Made by a program: the position numbers and the translations under genes. DNA of 64,000 nt from Liolophura sinensis (Eukaryota; Mollusca; Polyplacophora; Chitonida; Chitonidae), in NCBI RefSeq assembly GCF_032854445.1, contig NW_027018091.1, positions 1-64,000 on the forward strand, read 5' to 3'. Shown here in pieces: positions 32,570-42,806 of the stretch. Each line of letters starts with the position of its first letter. The first letter of the stretch is position 1. The notes below the pieces were generated by a model that made no database searches, was not told where the DNA came from, and saw only the letters and a list, made by a program, of their open reading frames with translations.

Positions 32570-33072
32570 CTGAGAGATCCAAGTTCAATCCTAGGAAGAG
32601 TAACACTAAAGGTTTTAACAATGGGAATTGCTGCCTCACGTGGCACAACGACTGACTTGCCCCGTGTCAGTATGATGTCACTAGGTGCGGGCAGAGGGGG
32701 CTTAATGGGTGTCTTCGGCAAGGCAGCACTGGCCCTGATATAGCTGAAATACTGCTGAATAGGGCCTTAAACACCCATCAATCAGTCGTAGCTGGGAGAC
32801 CCAGGTTCAATCCTAGGTAGAGTCACGCTAAAGGCTCTAACAATGGGAATTGCTGCTACCTCACTTGACGCAAGTGAGGTATTATACCCGGTGTCAGTAT
32901 AATGTCACTGGGTGAGGGGGCTTAACGGGTGTCATCGGCAAGCCACTTCGGTGAGGCAGCACCTGTTAAATGAGCTGTGGAAATCCGTCCTGCACCGAGG
33001 AGACACCGTCGTCATATGACCGAAATAATGCTGAACACAACGTTAAACACCATTCATTCACTCACACACTCA
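32570..33072 (+). repeat. two tandem tRNA-derived SINE copies
   Basis: Copy 1 (about 32570-32785) and copy 2 (about 32786-33072) each have a B-box-like stretch (AAGTTCAATCC at 32580, AGGTTCAATCC at 32806), a core with TGTCAGTAT and ATGTCACT, and a 3' tail. Copy 2 ends with GACCGAAATAATGCTGAACA, CAACGTTAAACACC and ATTCATTCACTCAC. A further tail fragment lies at 32500-32560 (CTATAGCTGAAATACTGC). They are older, shorter relatives of the SINE at 37639-37994. Confidence 0.72.
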
Positions 33073-33586
33073 CTGGAAAGGAAGTTTGCTAAGAGGGCAC
33101 CGGAAGCTCTCATTCACCGCCCTCGAAAAAGAAAATAATTCAACATTAATAATTAAACTAATCAATCCCATTGTGTATTGTTTAAACTGTTAAAAATCGA
33201 CGAAAATGTGGATTTATCTGGATTTGATTAAAACGTACCATGGATGTGTCTGTTTCTGACCTGAAACAGACACTAGAAGTTAAGTTTACCTATTATTTCT
33301 CAAAGCTAGATTTTTGATAATGTTGCTGTTTATTACATGGGTTTATTACATTTATCTGCTTTTGAGTATGAACTCTTCATATAAACAACCCTCCGAGCCC
33401 GATGTTAGTGTTTTTGCTAGGTTATTTATTTTTATGCTAAACAGAGTTGCTGCCCTGGGGTACACCCATTTCCAGCTCGCAAGAGTCATAGAGTGGACCC
33501 AACCCCTGCCTTAAACTGACGATTAGATAAAAATTGAGATATAAATAAATATGTCACCTTTTAATCCCATATCCGGTTAAGTTCTG

Positions 33587-34003
33587 TAACGCTCGTCATT
33601 TTCAAACTGTATCTAATACCGCTTTACCTGGGGCTAGGGGCCGTAAAGGTAGCCCTGGTCATTGCATCAGCAGGATGCCTTTATGAACAGTTGCAATTAA
33701 AGCGCGACGGAGACACTTGTTTATTTGACCTGGAACTGATTCACGGACTACGAATTTGAACTTATAGATATGGAATTCATGCCTGGAATATTCATTGTCT
33801 GCCCGGCATCATTGAAAACTGATGACCGCTTCTCTCTTGTGTGTAACCGGCTTTATTTCTTATTTGTATAATTTCTATATTTCTTTGGGAGTCTTTGGGA
33901 GTGTTAAACGTTGTTTTTGGAAATGGACCTTGCGATTATCGACTTGGAACGCCTTTTACGAACTACGAATGGTATATGAATGTCGGACTTGACGCTTATA
34001 TTT
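33587..34003 (+). repeat. LTR-like dispersed block, copy 1
   Basis: About 415 bp nearly repeated at 54697-55116: CGTAACGCTCGTCAT, CTGGGGCTAGGGGCCGTAAA, GGAATTCATGCCTGGA, ACCGGCTTTATTTCTTATTT. It has no open frame and interrupts LINE copy C at 33587, between CATATCCG and TTAAAATACC. The same sequence lies next to BEL/Pao integrase in the second copy, so it may be a solo LTR, although clear TG...CA ends and a duplication were not found. Confidence 0.65.
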
Positions 34004-35753
34004 TAAAATACCATATTTCCATGTGGTGTCGTACGCCTTTTTAAGGTCGAAAAATATCGACACCACATGTTCATTATTAACAAAACCATTACGAATAAAA
34101 GTTTCAAATCGAACAAGGTGATCTAAGGTAGATCGATCTTGACGAAAACCACATTGAATATTACATAAAAGCTTGTTGGTTTTGAGAAACCAAACAAGTC
34201 TATCATTAATCATCCGTTCCATAGTCTTACAAACACAGCTGGTAAGAGCTATGGGACGGTAATTATTTGGATCAGCACGATGCTTACCTGGTTTGGGAAC
34301 CGGGATAATACATGCCTCCCTCCATGGCGATGGAGAATTACCAGTTATCCAAATATCATTAAGCAAGTCCAAGAGAGTCACCAGTGGCTCAGGTGGTAAA
34401 TGGCTCAGAAACTTATAATATACGTTATCAGCGCCATAAGCAGTATCGTGTGCCTTTCTTAATGCAGTTTTAAGTTCCTCCATATTAAAAGGACGATTGT
34501 AATCTTCTAAATTCTTAGAAGAAAAGGACAATTTAATTTTCTCCTGGTTTTTAATATGTTGGAATTCTTTAGTATAGTTCTCAGAAGAAGATTTCTTGGA
34601 AACTGTCTCTGCTAATTTATTGGCTATAACAGATGGAGAAGTTAATATATTATCTCCATCTTTTAAATGCTGGACTTTTGCTTTATTATTTCTGCCCTTA
34701 AGTTTCTGAACCATTGTTCCAGACTTTACGCACGGGTGTTTTTGACGTAATGCCCGAAACAAAGTTCCGCCAACAAGATCGTCTCTTTGACTTGAGTAAT
34801 CGACGAGCCTTAGCTCTAAAAATACGAACCTGGTTTAAATGATTATCAGTAGGACAATGATTAAATCTGCGCTCAGCTTTTTTCTAATCCTTTATGGCTT
34901 TACGACAGTCATTGTCGTACCAGTGTTTACTTTTGAATTTTGGATTTGTCGAGGTCTTAAGGATAGTTGTGTCAGCCGCTTGTAAAACAAGCCCATTAAA
35001 TTTTAATATAGGATCATCTGCTGCATTGAGAACTTTTGAGGTGATATTAGCCTCACAAAACATCTCAAATGCGACCCAATCTGCTTTATCGAATTTCCAC
35101 ATAGCTTCACGTTTTAAATATTTAGAAGTGATATGCTCTAGAATTATAGGAAAATGGTGACTACCACAAAGATCGTCATGCAGCTTCCAAGAAAAATCCG
35201 GGAGAAGTGATGGATCTGTGATAGTGAGGTCGATAGCAGAATAAATGCCATTACCCGGATGTAAATAGGTATTAGAACCATAACACAGTTCCTCCTTAGA
35301 TAACAAGTCTTTTACTATCTTGCCCTTATTTTTTAGGTTATTACTGCCCCAAAGGGGGTTATGGGAACTAAAATCTCCCATTAGTATAAAAAGTTTTGGC
35401 AATTGTTTTTTTAAATTATGCAACTGCAAAGCTGACAAAGAAATGTTTGGGGGAATATACATTGAACATAATGTGAATGAAACACGAATTGCCACAGCCT
35501 CAAGCTCTGGGCTTGTCTCAAAGCATCAGGGCTGTGAATAACAGCCGCCTGCAGCTCGCTCTTCTTCATTTGAATAAATACTGTATAAGGAATAATTCTT
35601 AAGAGTTGTCTTATCTGTGTCAGGCGTCTTCAGGTGAGTTTCCTGAAGACAAAAGGCAATAGGATTTAATGATTGAACAAGCTGTGTTATTTCAGTAAAA
35701 TTTACCTTAAGACCTCGACAATTCCACTGTATAACTTTGTCTAAAGAAGACAT
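34004..35753 (-). pseudogene. LINE copy C ORF2 (endonuclease to RT), broken
   Basis: The endonuclease starts at 35753 (MSSLDKVIQWNCRGLKVNF). The block at 35495-34884 is long and open: LFILMGDFSSHNPLWGS, the SAIDLTITDP site, and GSHHFP as the catalytic SDH equivalent (D lost to H). RT begins at 34762 (NSPSPWREACIIPVPKPGKH, YRPIALTSC, FRQDRSTLDHLVRF) and runs to the LTR-like insertion. The reading resumes on the far side at 33580-33379 (KINSLAKTL-type region) and, past the transposon, at 29829-29471 (YRVKNMNNIERQLQLCLN). Few frameshifts occur per block, and this is the best endonuclease in the window. Confidence 0.82.
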
Positions 35754-36324
35754 TAAGGACGAAGGTGTATAGGGGATCTCTTAATGTTTGGACCGCGGAC
35801 GACCCTTCCTTGGAGATCTACTGGAAGATCTCTCTGGTGCGGGTGATGTATCAATCACATCCGCATCTGATGTTGAAGGACCAACGTCTTCCAACGATCC
35901 AAACTTATTAAAAGTTTGGATTGGGTCCCTAGCGGCCTAATAGGGGCGCTGTGTGGGACCACTAGGTTTATTAAGTTTATTGTTATTATTTGGTGGTTTA
36001 TTTCCGGACATATTTTTGTTTTTAGATTGATTAGGTTTAGGGTTATCGGGTTGGTCATTATTATTCGCTGGTTTTATCTCTTGTATTGAGGTAGTCTGGG
36101 TTGAGGAAGTATTGAAAGCAGGTCGAACAATAGGTTCAACAGAAATAGGACAAGGTTTCTGGTTCGCAAAGGGCTAAGTCATTGATGTTTGAGTAGCAAC
36201 AGATGCTACTCACTTGACTGCATTGGCAAAGTCTGCAGTGAAGAATTAGGAGGCGAGATTAGTTTTCGGGCCTCCTGATACGATATATTGTTTTTTAGTT
36301 TTTATAGTGATTATTTGTTTTTAA

Positions 36325-37027
36325 TTAACGAAAGTGGACGGTCTCTAGAGGAGGCCATGTGATTTCCACCGCAATTGCAACACTTAACTGTGTTGCTGCA
36401 GACGAAACCATCATGACCTTCACTACCACACCGGAAACAACCAGTTTATTTTCACAAAGGCCCTTGCCATGACCAAATTTCTGGCACGTGAAACAACGTG
36501 TTGGGTTAGGGATGTGTAAATCCACATTGACCCAATGCGGGCCAATGTAGATGTATGATGGAATAGAAGCACAATTAAAGGTCAACAGGTATGTATTTAG
36601 TTTCAGGATATTACCAGATTTCTTCATAGTACAGCTCTTTACTCGGGTAACACCCTGTGATTTCAATTTCTCCCAGATTTCCTCTTCCGAAAGTTCCAAA
36701 ATATATTGATCCCGGTCACGAATTATTCCCTGCCAGCTGCTCAGGAAATTGCGCGGGGATGTAAACACAGGTATGTCCGAAATTCATTTCAAAGATAGTA
36801 AATTGATTGATTGTTGTTTGCGAAGACATTCATTGAGAATGAATGTCTCCGGACCTTAGCTTTTTCACGTTTTTTAAAGTTCCAGCTACACCCTGGAGAT
36901 CCCTTTGCAAAAGAAAATGATGGATTTTGGAGGACGGCTTCTGTTCATTCTTAGTTGAAAGAACAATAAAAGCCGACCAACCGTCCGACCCATTGCATTT
37001 ATCAAACGAGTCCGACAAAACCTCCAA
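36325..37027 (-). pseudogene. LINE copy C ORF1, broken
   Basis: Two frames carry the homologue of the 12034-12969 gene. 37027-36830 holds the N-terminal basic region and 36768-36325 holds the middle and first knuckle (CFTCQKFGHGKGLC). Second-knuckle cysteines are frameshifted near 36440. The C-terminal part after 36325 has further stops. Confidence 0.75.
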
Positions 37028-37638
37028 CTTCCTCTTTTTGTAGGTACTCGAAGTCGTCCCAGAGGAAGACCTAATTTTTTTTTGAAATATTTACACAAGA
37101 CATAGTATATATAGTAAAAATTCACCCCATGTGTTCCCCACCAGCCACGGAGTGCCAACAAGGGCAATGTGTGAACCTGGCGATACCCAGCAGGACATAC
37201 ACCAAGGACTCCACATGAGGTGTACTAAAATAGATGGCCTACATGAACAAACCCCATTACTTGAATAAGGTCACATATCAGACACGTACTACTCGACTGA
37301 CCCATGAGGCACCGCCCCAAAATGTAGTCCCGTAAACGAAAATGTAGTCCCAAAATGTAGTCCCGTAAACGAAATTTCAGAAATAACATATTCCCTAAGG
37401 AGTGGTGTTACGGAGAAATCTTGGGACCACGCAGAGGCATGACGTGAACAAGCCGATTGATCGGACCGGGCCCAACTGACTTACCGTCTCTCTCCAAGTA
37501 AGGGCCAAAGTGAAGTGTTGGGCGTGAGGATCTTGCAAGACCAACATGCCCTCAGCCACCAGCCACCGTCCTCGTAGATTACGGGTCGCAACCCACGGCA
37601 AACAGGTCGCTCCCCGGTTGCCTCTCACACAACCGAGA

Positions 37639-37994
37639 GTGAGTGAGTGCTTGGGGTTTAACGTCGTACGCAACAATTTTTCAGTCATATGACGACGAAG
37701 GAATCATTAGTGTACGTGTAATGTGCCTCCTTGTTGCAGGACGGATTTCCACCGCTCTTTTATTTAGTGCTGCTTCACTGAGACGACTTACCGAAGGCAA
37801 GTAAGGCGCCCCGCCCAAGCCATTATACTGATACGGGTCAACCAGTCGTTGCACTATCCCCTTCATGTTGAACGCCAAGCGAGGAAGTTACAACTTCCTC
37901 TTTTAAAGTCTTAGGTGTGACTCGATCAAGGATTGATCCTGGATCTACTGGTCCCGAAGCGGACGCTCTACCAACTGTGCTATCCGGGCCGGTC
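37639..37994 (-). repeat. full-length tRNA-derived Meta/MESC-type SINE with 13-bp duplication
   Basis: 356 bp on the minus strand. The tRNA head (CCCGGATAGCACAGTTGGTAG as A-box region, GGATCAATCC as B-box) is followed by a conserved core (CGACTGGTTGACCCGTATCA, GGAAATCCGTCCTGCAACAA) and a tail (GACGTTAAACCCC, CACTCACTCACTC). Perfect duplications CACACAACCGAGA flank it (37626-37638, 37995-38007). It is inserted in the 5' UTR of LINE copy C; copy E shows the empty site. The core domain type is known from molluscs and other invertebrates. Confidence 0.9.
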
Positions 37995-38290
37995 CACACA
38001 ACCGAGAAGATGTGAGCCTATTATATTCACCGGGCTCACACAAGAGAGTTCTAGGTTAGTCGACTTTTACGACAAGCTTGCCTAGAGGGCTGAGGTCCTG
38101 TTCTTATCACCTCGGAGACACCACGGGGGTGTGTGATAGACGAGAATGCCCGATACGACACCTCATTAAAACTACTTGGTCTCTAAGAGACTTTTCGCTA
38201 GTATATCTATTGTAGCCAATGACAGGTTGAATGGCATGCAGTTTATTGTAAATCCGCAGATCCCATTCACTCCGCCAAAGGCGACAAATA

Positions 38291-39819
38291 TACTATCCAA
38301 AAAAAGAAACGCATAACCCGTTTTTTGCGGAGGTGATGCAGTCTTGTCAATTATGCATAACTAAATAAGAATTGCTATTCTGCAAATACTTTTTCACAGA
38401 TTAAGGAAGGGTCCATATCTAGACAACAAGGCCATCAACTTGAGGTAAGACACTCACAATGAGTCTCCCACTTGAGTGGAATGTCAGTATCTGTTGTGAC
38501 CACCACGGGCACGAATAACAGTTCTGACCCGCCTTCTCATGGACTGGATGAGACGCTGGATAGAGGCCTGGGGAATGTTCTGCCACTCCTCCTGCAAACA
38601 TGCAACTTGCTCTTGAAGCGTTTGGGGTTGAGGTTGACGTTGGCGTAGACGTCGATCAAGTTCATCGCACAGATGCTCAATTGGGTTAAGATCCGGGGAA
38701 CGGGACGGCCAGGGTAGCACATTTACATTGTTTTCGGCGAGGGAGTCCCTTGTGACACGTGCCGTGTGCGGTCTGGCGTTGTCCTGCTGGAACAACTCCC
38801 GCTGAACGTCAATGACAGGTGAGAGGTGTGGCTGGAGGATGGTGCCTCGGTAGCGTACGGCCGTGAGATTTCCCTGAACCTGGACAAGATTTGTACGACC
38901 AGTATACTATATTGCTGCCCACATCATCACACTCCCTCCACCAAATCTGTCCACTTGGCGTACGCAGTTAGGGGCATAACGTTCGTGAGCACGTCTGTAA
39001 ACCCGGTTTTTACCATCACGTCTCTGCAATAGGAATTTGGACTCATCACTGAACCAAATGCGTCGCCAGTTGCGTAGATTCCATGCAGTCACGTTGTTAC
39101 ACCATCGGAGGCGATTGGCGCGATGGTGACGACGCAGCACGATCCCAACATAGGGCCTCCTGGCTCTCAGTCCATGTTCCCTCAGCCTGTTCCGCACTGT
39201 CTGACCTGATATCCTCCTCAGTCCCGGTATGCTGGCTGCTTTGCTTTCAGCTGTAGCACAACCGTCACGCAAATGGAGGACCCTTATGTAGCGATCTTGG
39301 GCTGCTGTAGTGACACGTGGTCGACCTGAACGCCGACGGTCATTTGTTGTCCCAGTATTGTTGTAGCGGGCAGCAAGCCGTGAAATCGTGCTCTGGCTGA
39401 CGTGTAGACGCCTAGAAATGGACGATTGGGACTCTCCAGCTTGAAGTCTTCCAATGGCAATATTTCTTGTGACAGTGTCAAGACGTGGCATGTTGAATCA
39501 GCTTGAAAACACCACTTGAAAGACGCCGATTTCCGGCCCGAAGTTGCGGTTTTATAGTCACACACTGCATGCTTTCCATGCGTAAGTTCGGCGTGTAAGA
39601 CTGCACGTGATGTAGTGTGGTGCTGTATTTTTTACTTCTTCCAAAAATGGCCTCCAAACTCAACATTTTCAACCAAGAAATGTTTTGAGGAATAAAATGT
39701 GTGCTAACTGTGACTATTAACAATATTAAAACACATTTTGCTCATGAAATGAAGACAAAATGTATTTATTTCATTTTAAAATAAAACAAAACACCTATGC
39801 GTTTTTTTTTTGGATAGTA
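38291..39819 (-). mobile_element. second Tc1-family transposon, TA duplication intact
   Basis: 1,529 bp. The left end starts TACTATCCAAAAAAAGAAAC at 38291 and the right end closes with GGATAGTA at 39819. TA flanks at 38289-38290 and 39820-39821. Taking out the element and one TA gives GCGACAAATATATTTAGG, which matches the intact LINE copy E at about 45776 (GCGACGAATATATTTAGG) with one mismatch. Terminal repeats are about 25 bp with two differences (counting the A-run). Confidence 0.95.
38484..39491 (-). pseudogene. Tc1 transposase, one in-frame stop
   Basis: A single frame runs from ATG 39491 (MPRLDTVTRNIAIGRL) to the stop at 38484, about 335 codons and normal for Tc1. It is broken only by one TAG at 38907-38909, just after GGGSVMMWAAI. 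Helix-turn-helix (ISRRLHVSQSTISRLAARYN), GRPR (RRSGRPRVTT), first D (WFSDESKF), second D (QQDNARPHTA) and E (SPDLNPIEHLC) are all present, with a spacing of 34 (DD34E). It is nearer to function than the transposase at 7238-8248 and shares its architecture and start MPRL. Confidence 0.94.
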
Positions 39820-42806
39820 TATATTTAGGAATATTAGACTTAAAATCATTAAATGGTATTTAAACTTTTGACAAAAGTTTAGTAAGGGCAGATTTTGCCT
39901 CCCTGTCAACGACTGTGTTTCCATGGATACCAGTATAAATTGGTATCCAGCAGAATAAGATATCTTTACCTCTTTTAATTAGTTTTCTGTGTTTGGCTAT
40001 TATCTCAAGTATCAATGGATTTTTAAAATTAATATTCTGAATTGCCAAAGGGTAAGATAGCGAGTCGCTGCATATCACTGCCCTCCGGGCATGCCCAGAT
40101 GAAACATATGATAAGGACAGGAGTATAGCCCTGGTCTCTGCAGAAAAGATAGAAGATGAAGGTGGTAGACGAAGAGAAGTGACCCGATGATTTAAGACAG
40201 CCGCAGCTGCGACCCTGTCCTCATCCTTTGACCAGTCGATTTATACAAATTCATAATCCATATAATCCATTCAATTAGCCTTGATTTCCGCAAAACTTTA
40301 AATTATAAGAGGATTTGTACTTGATATATTATATTTACGTAGATCAAATATAGTTTAGGGTGTGGAAGGAGCCAGGGAAGAGACTCCAGAAAAAACACCG
40401 ATGCTATATCCTCTAACTGGATGTTAGCTTCTACAATATGGTCCCGTATACGAAGACCGAACGAAGGGATCTTGTTAGGACATTTAATATATTTGTCTAT
40501 ATATAATGGGTTGAAAACACAGTCGTAGGCAGGGTTTGTTGGATGAGCTTTAAGCTTACTAGCGTATTAAAGGTTAAGTTTTATACGTCTGTTATATAAA
40601 GAAGGCTCATTTGCCTCCACGTATAAACTTTCTACTGGTGAGGTTCTAAAAGCACCCAAGGCTGAGCCTCAAACCTTGGTGATGAACAGGATCCAACATT
40701 TTAATGTACGACTTCCTAGAGGAACCGTAAATGATGGACCAATAGTCCAATTTAGACCTCACCAGAGAACGATATAAATTTAGTAAAACTGATCGGTCAG
40801 CACCCGAATCGGTGCTAGACACGACCTTAATTATATCGAGAGCCTTTGTACATTGAACCTTAAGCATTTTTTTATGAGTTATAAAAGATACCTTACATTC
40901 AAATATTATATCTAAATATTTTGTTTCTCCAAGAATTTTAACCTGTTCACCACAAAAATTAAGCTCGGGATCAAAATGAAGTTTCCGTTTGTTACAAAAA
41001 TGCATACCGACTTGAAAATCTAAAACCATTTTCAGTTGCCCATTTCTCGAGACAAAGCTGCAACTGACGTTCGATGCTGTTCATATTCTTAGCTCGGTAG
41101 CTTATAAGGAAATCATCCACGTTTAAAGAACCCTCTGTGCCAGACGTTAATGTTTTTGCTAGGCTGTTTACTTTTATGCTGAACAGAGTTGTTGCCCTGG
41201 AGTACACCCATTTTCTACTCATAAAAGTCAGAAAGAGTGGACCCAACCCGTACCTTTAACCCTACGATCAGATAAAAAGTGAGATAAAAATGAAGGTCAG
41301 CGACCTTTTAATCCCATATCCGCGAGGTCTTTTAAAATACCATATTTCCATGTGGTGTCGTACGCCTTTTCAAGGTCGAAAAATATCGACACCACATGTT
41401 CATTATTAACAAAACCATCACGAATAAAAGTTTCAAATCGAATAAGGTGACCCAAGGTAGATCGACATTGACGAAAAATACTTGGAATATTAGATAAAAA
41501 CCAGTCTATCGTTGCTCATCCGTTCCATATTCTTACAGACACAGCTGGAAAGAGCTATGGGACAATGTAATTATTTGGATCAGTATGACCCTTACCCGGT
41601 CTGAGAACCGGGATAATTCACGCCTACCGCCATAATGGTGAAAAATTACCAGTTATCCAAATATCATCATTAAGCAATTTCAAGAGTCTCCATTGACTCA
41701 CGTGGTAAATGATCGAGAAACTGATTATGTAGGGTATCAGGACCACAAGCAGTACCGTATGCTTCTTTAAATGCAGTTTTCAGTTTCTCGATATTAAAGG
41801 GACGGTTATAATTTTCTGAATTCGTAGAGAAAGGGCAATTTAATTTTCTCTTGAAAAATTTTCCTTAATGGCTTTGCGACAGTCCTGATCATATCAGGGT
41901 TTTCTTTTCGATTTTGGATTTGTCGAGGTCTTAGGTATAGGTCTATCGGGAGCTCGTAAAACAATCTCGTTAAATTTTAATATAGGATCATCTGCTGTAC
42001 TGAGAGTCTCTGGGGTGATATTAGCCTCAGAGAACATTTCAAATGCGATCCAATCTGCTTTATCGAACTTCCACCTAGCTATACGCTCTAAATAGATTAG
42101 AAGTGAGATGCTCTAGGCTAAGAAGAAACTGGTCACTACCACAAAGATCGTCATGCACCTTCCAAGAAAAATCAAGAAGTGATGTATCTGTGATAGTGAG
42201 ATCGATAGCAGAATAAAGTGTCATTACCCGGATGTAAATAGGTAATAGAACCATCATTGAAATAACACATTTCCTACTTCGATAAGAAGTGTTGTTACTG
42301 GCCCAAAGGGGGTTATAGGAATGAAAAGCTCCCAGTTTTATAAACGGTTTAGGTAATTATTTTGTTGTGATTGTTGTGACTGAACATTATGTGATTGTTT
42401 CAGACAATAAAACAAGAACGGCCACAACCTGAAGCTCTGTATCCAGAGCAACAGGGTTGTGAAAATCTCCCAGGTGCGGGTGATGTATCCATCACATCGG
42501 CATCCGATGTTGAAGGACCAACGTCCTCCATCGATCCAAACCTATTAAAAGTTTGGACAGGTTCTCTAGCGGCCTTAGAGGGACGCTGTGTGGGATCACT
42601 AGGTTTATTATGATCACTATGAGATTTATTTCCTGACTTGGTTGTGGCAGTTTTTGTTTTGGATCGATTAGGTTTAGGTTTGATGTGGATTATTTACTGG
42701 TTTGATTTGCTGTACTACAGTCGTTTGGGTTGAACAGGAATTAAGCGCAGGATGAGCCGGAAGTTGGACAGAAGTAAAACTAGGTTTGTCGTTTCCATTG
42801 GGCCAA

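Larger units (their letters stand above)
29830..33378 (+). mobile_element. TIR-flanked DNA transposon carrying a DUF7869-like gene (candidate new superfamily)
   Basis: The left end is 29830 (GAAGAGTTCATACGCAAAAA) and the right end is 33378 (inverted GAAGAGTTCATACTCAAAAG). The inverted repeats match over about 30 bp with four mismatches and then diverge. ATAT flanks both sides (29826-29829 and 33379-33382). Other LINE copies here show the uninterrupted site ACATATAAAGAACC, so removing the element plus one ATAT restores the LINE reading. The target duplication is ATAT or a shorter part (TA). Inside is one intact spliced gene (30166-32238), a SINE in its intron, and two SINE copies near the right end. 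The motif CGATAARCGCCA near the left TIR is repeated at about 30000-30012. Confidence 0.8.
29471..38129 (-). mobile_element. Nimb-like LINE copy C, split by a DNA transposon
   Basis: LINE sequence covers 29471-29829 (RT palm/thumb) and resumes at 33379 (RT palm), running to the 5' end at about 38129 (CACGGGGG, the same 5' end as copy E). The gap is filled exactly by the 29830-33378 transposon. The 3' half of the LINE beyond 29471 is lost at the Polinton junction. An LTR-like block (33587-34003) and a SINE (37639-37994) are also inserted. At its 5' end it abuts LINE copy D with no spacer, so it probably inserted into D. Confidence 0.83.
38130..42806 (-). mobile_element. Nimb-like LINE copy D, split by a Tc1 element
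   Basis: Minus-strand LINE from the C-terminal cysteine region at the left (38130-38288) through RNase H (39822-40260), RT (40646-41500), linker/endonuclease (41860-42260) to the ORF1 end (42580-42806). It is broken at many places and has small internal deletions, with no open frame above 130 codons. It joins BEL/Pao sequence at 42806, just after TTGGGCCA of ORF1. Confidence 0.82.

Noticed and set aside
32240-33350. CRISPR-like array from repeated SINE parts
   Set aside because: Repeats are long, diverged SINE copies with pol III boxes, not short identical repeats with unique spacers.
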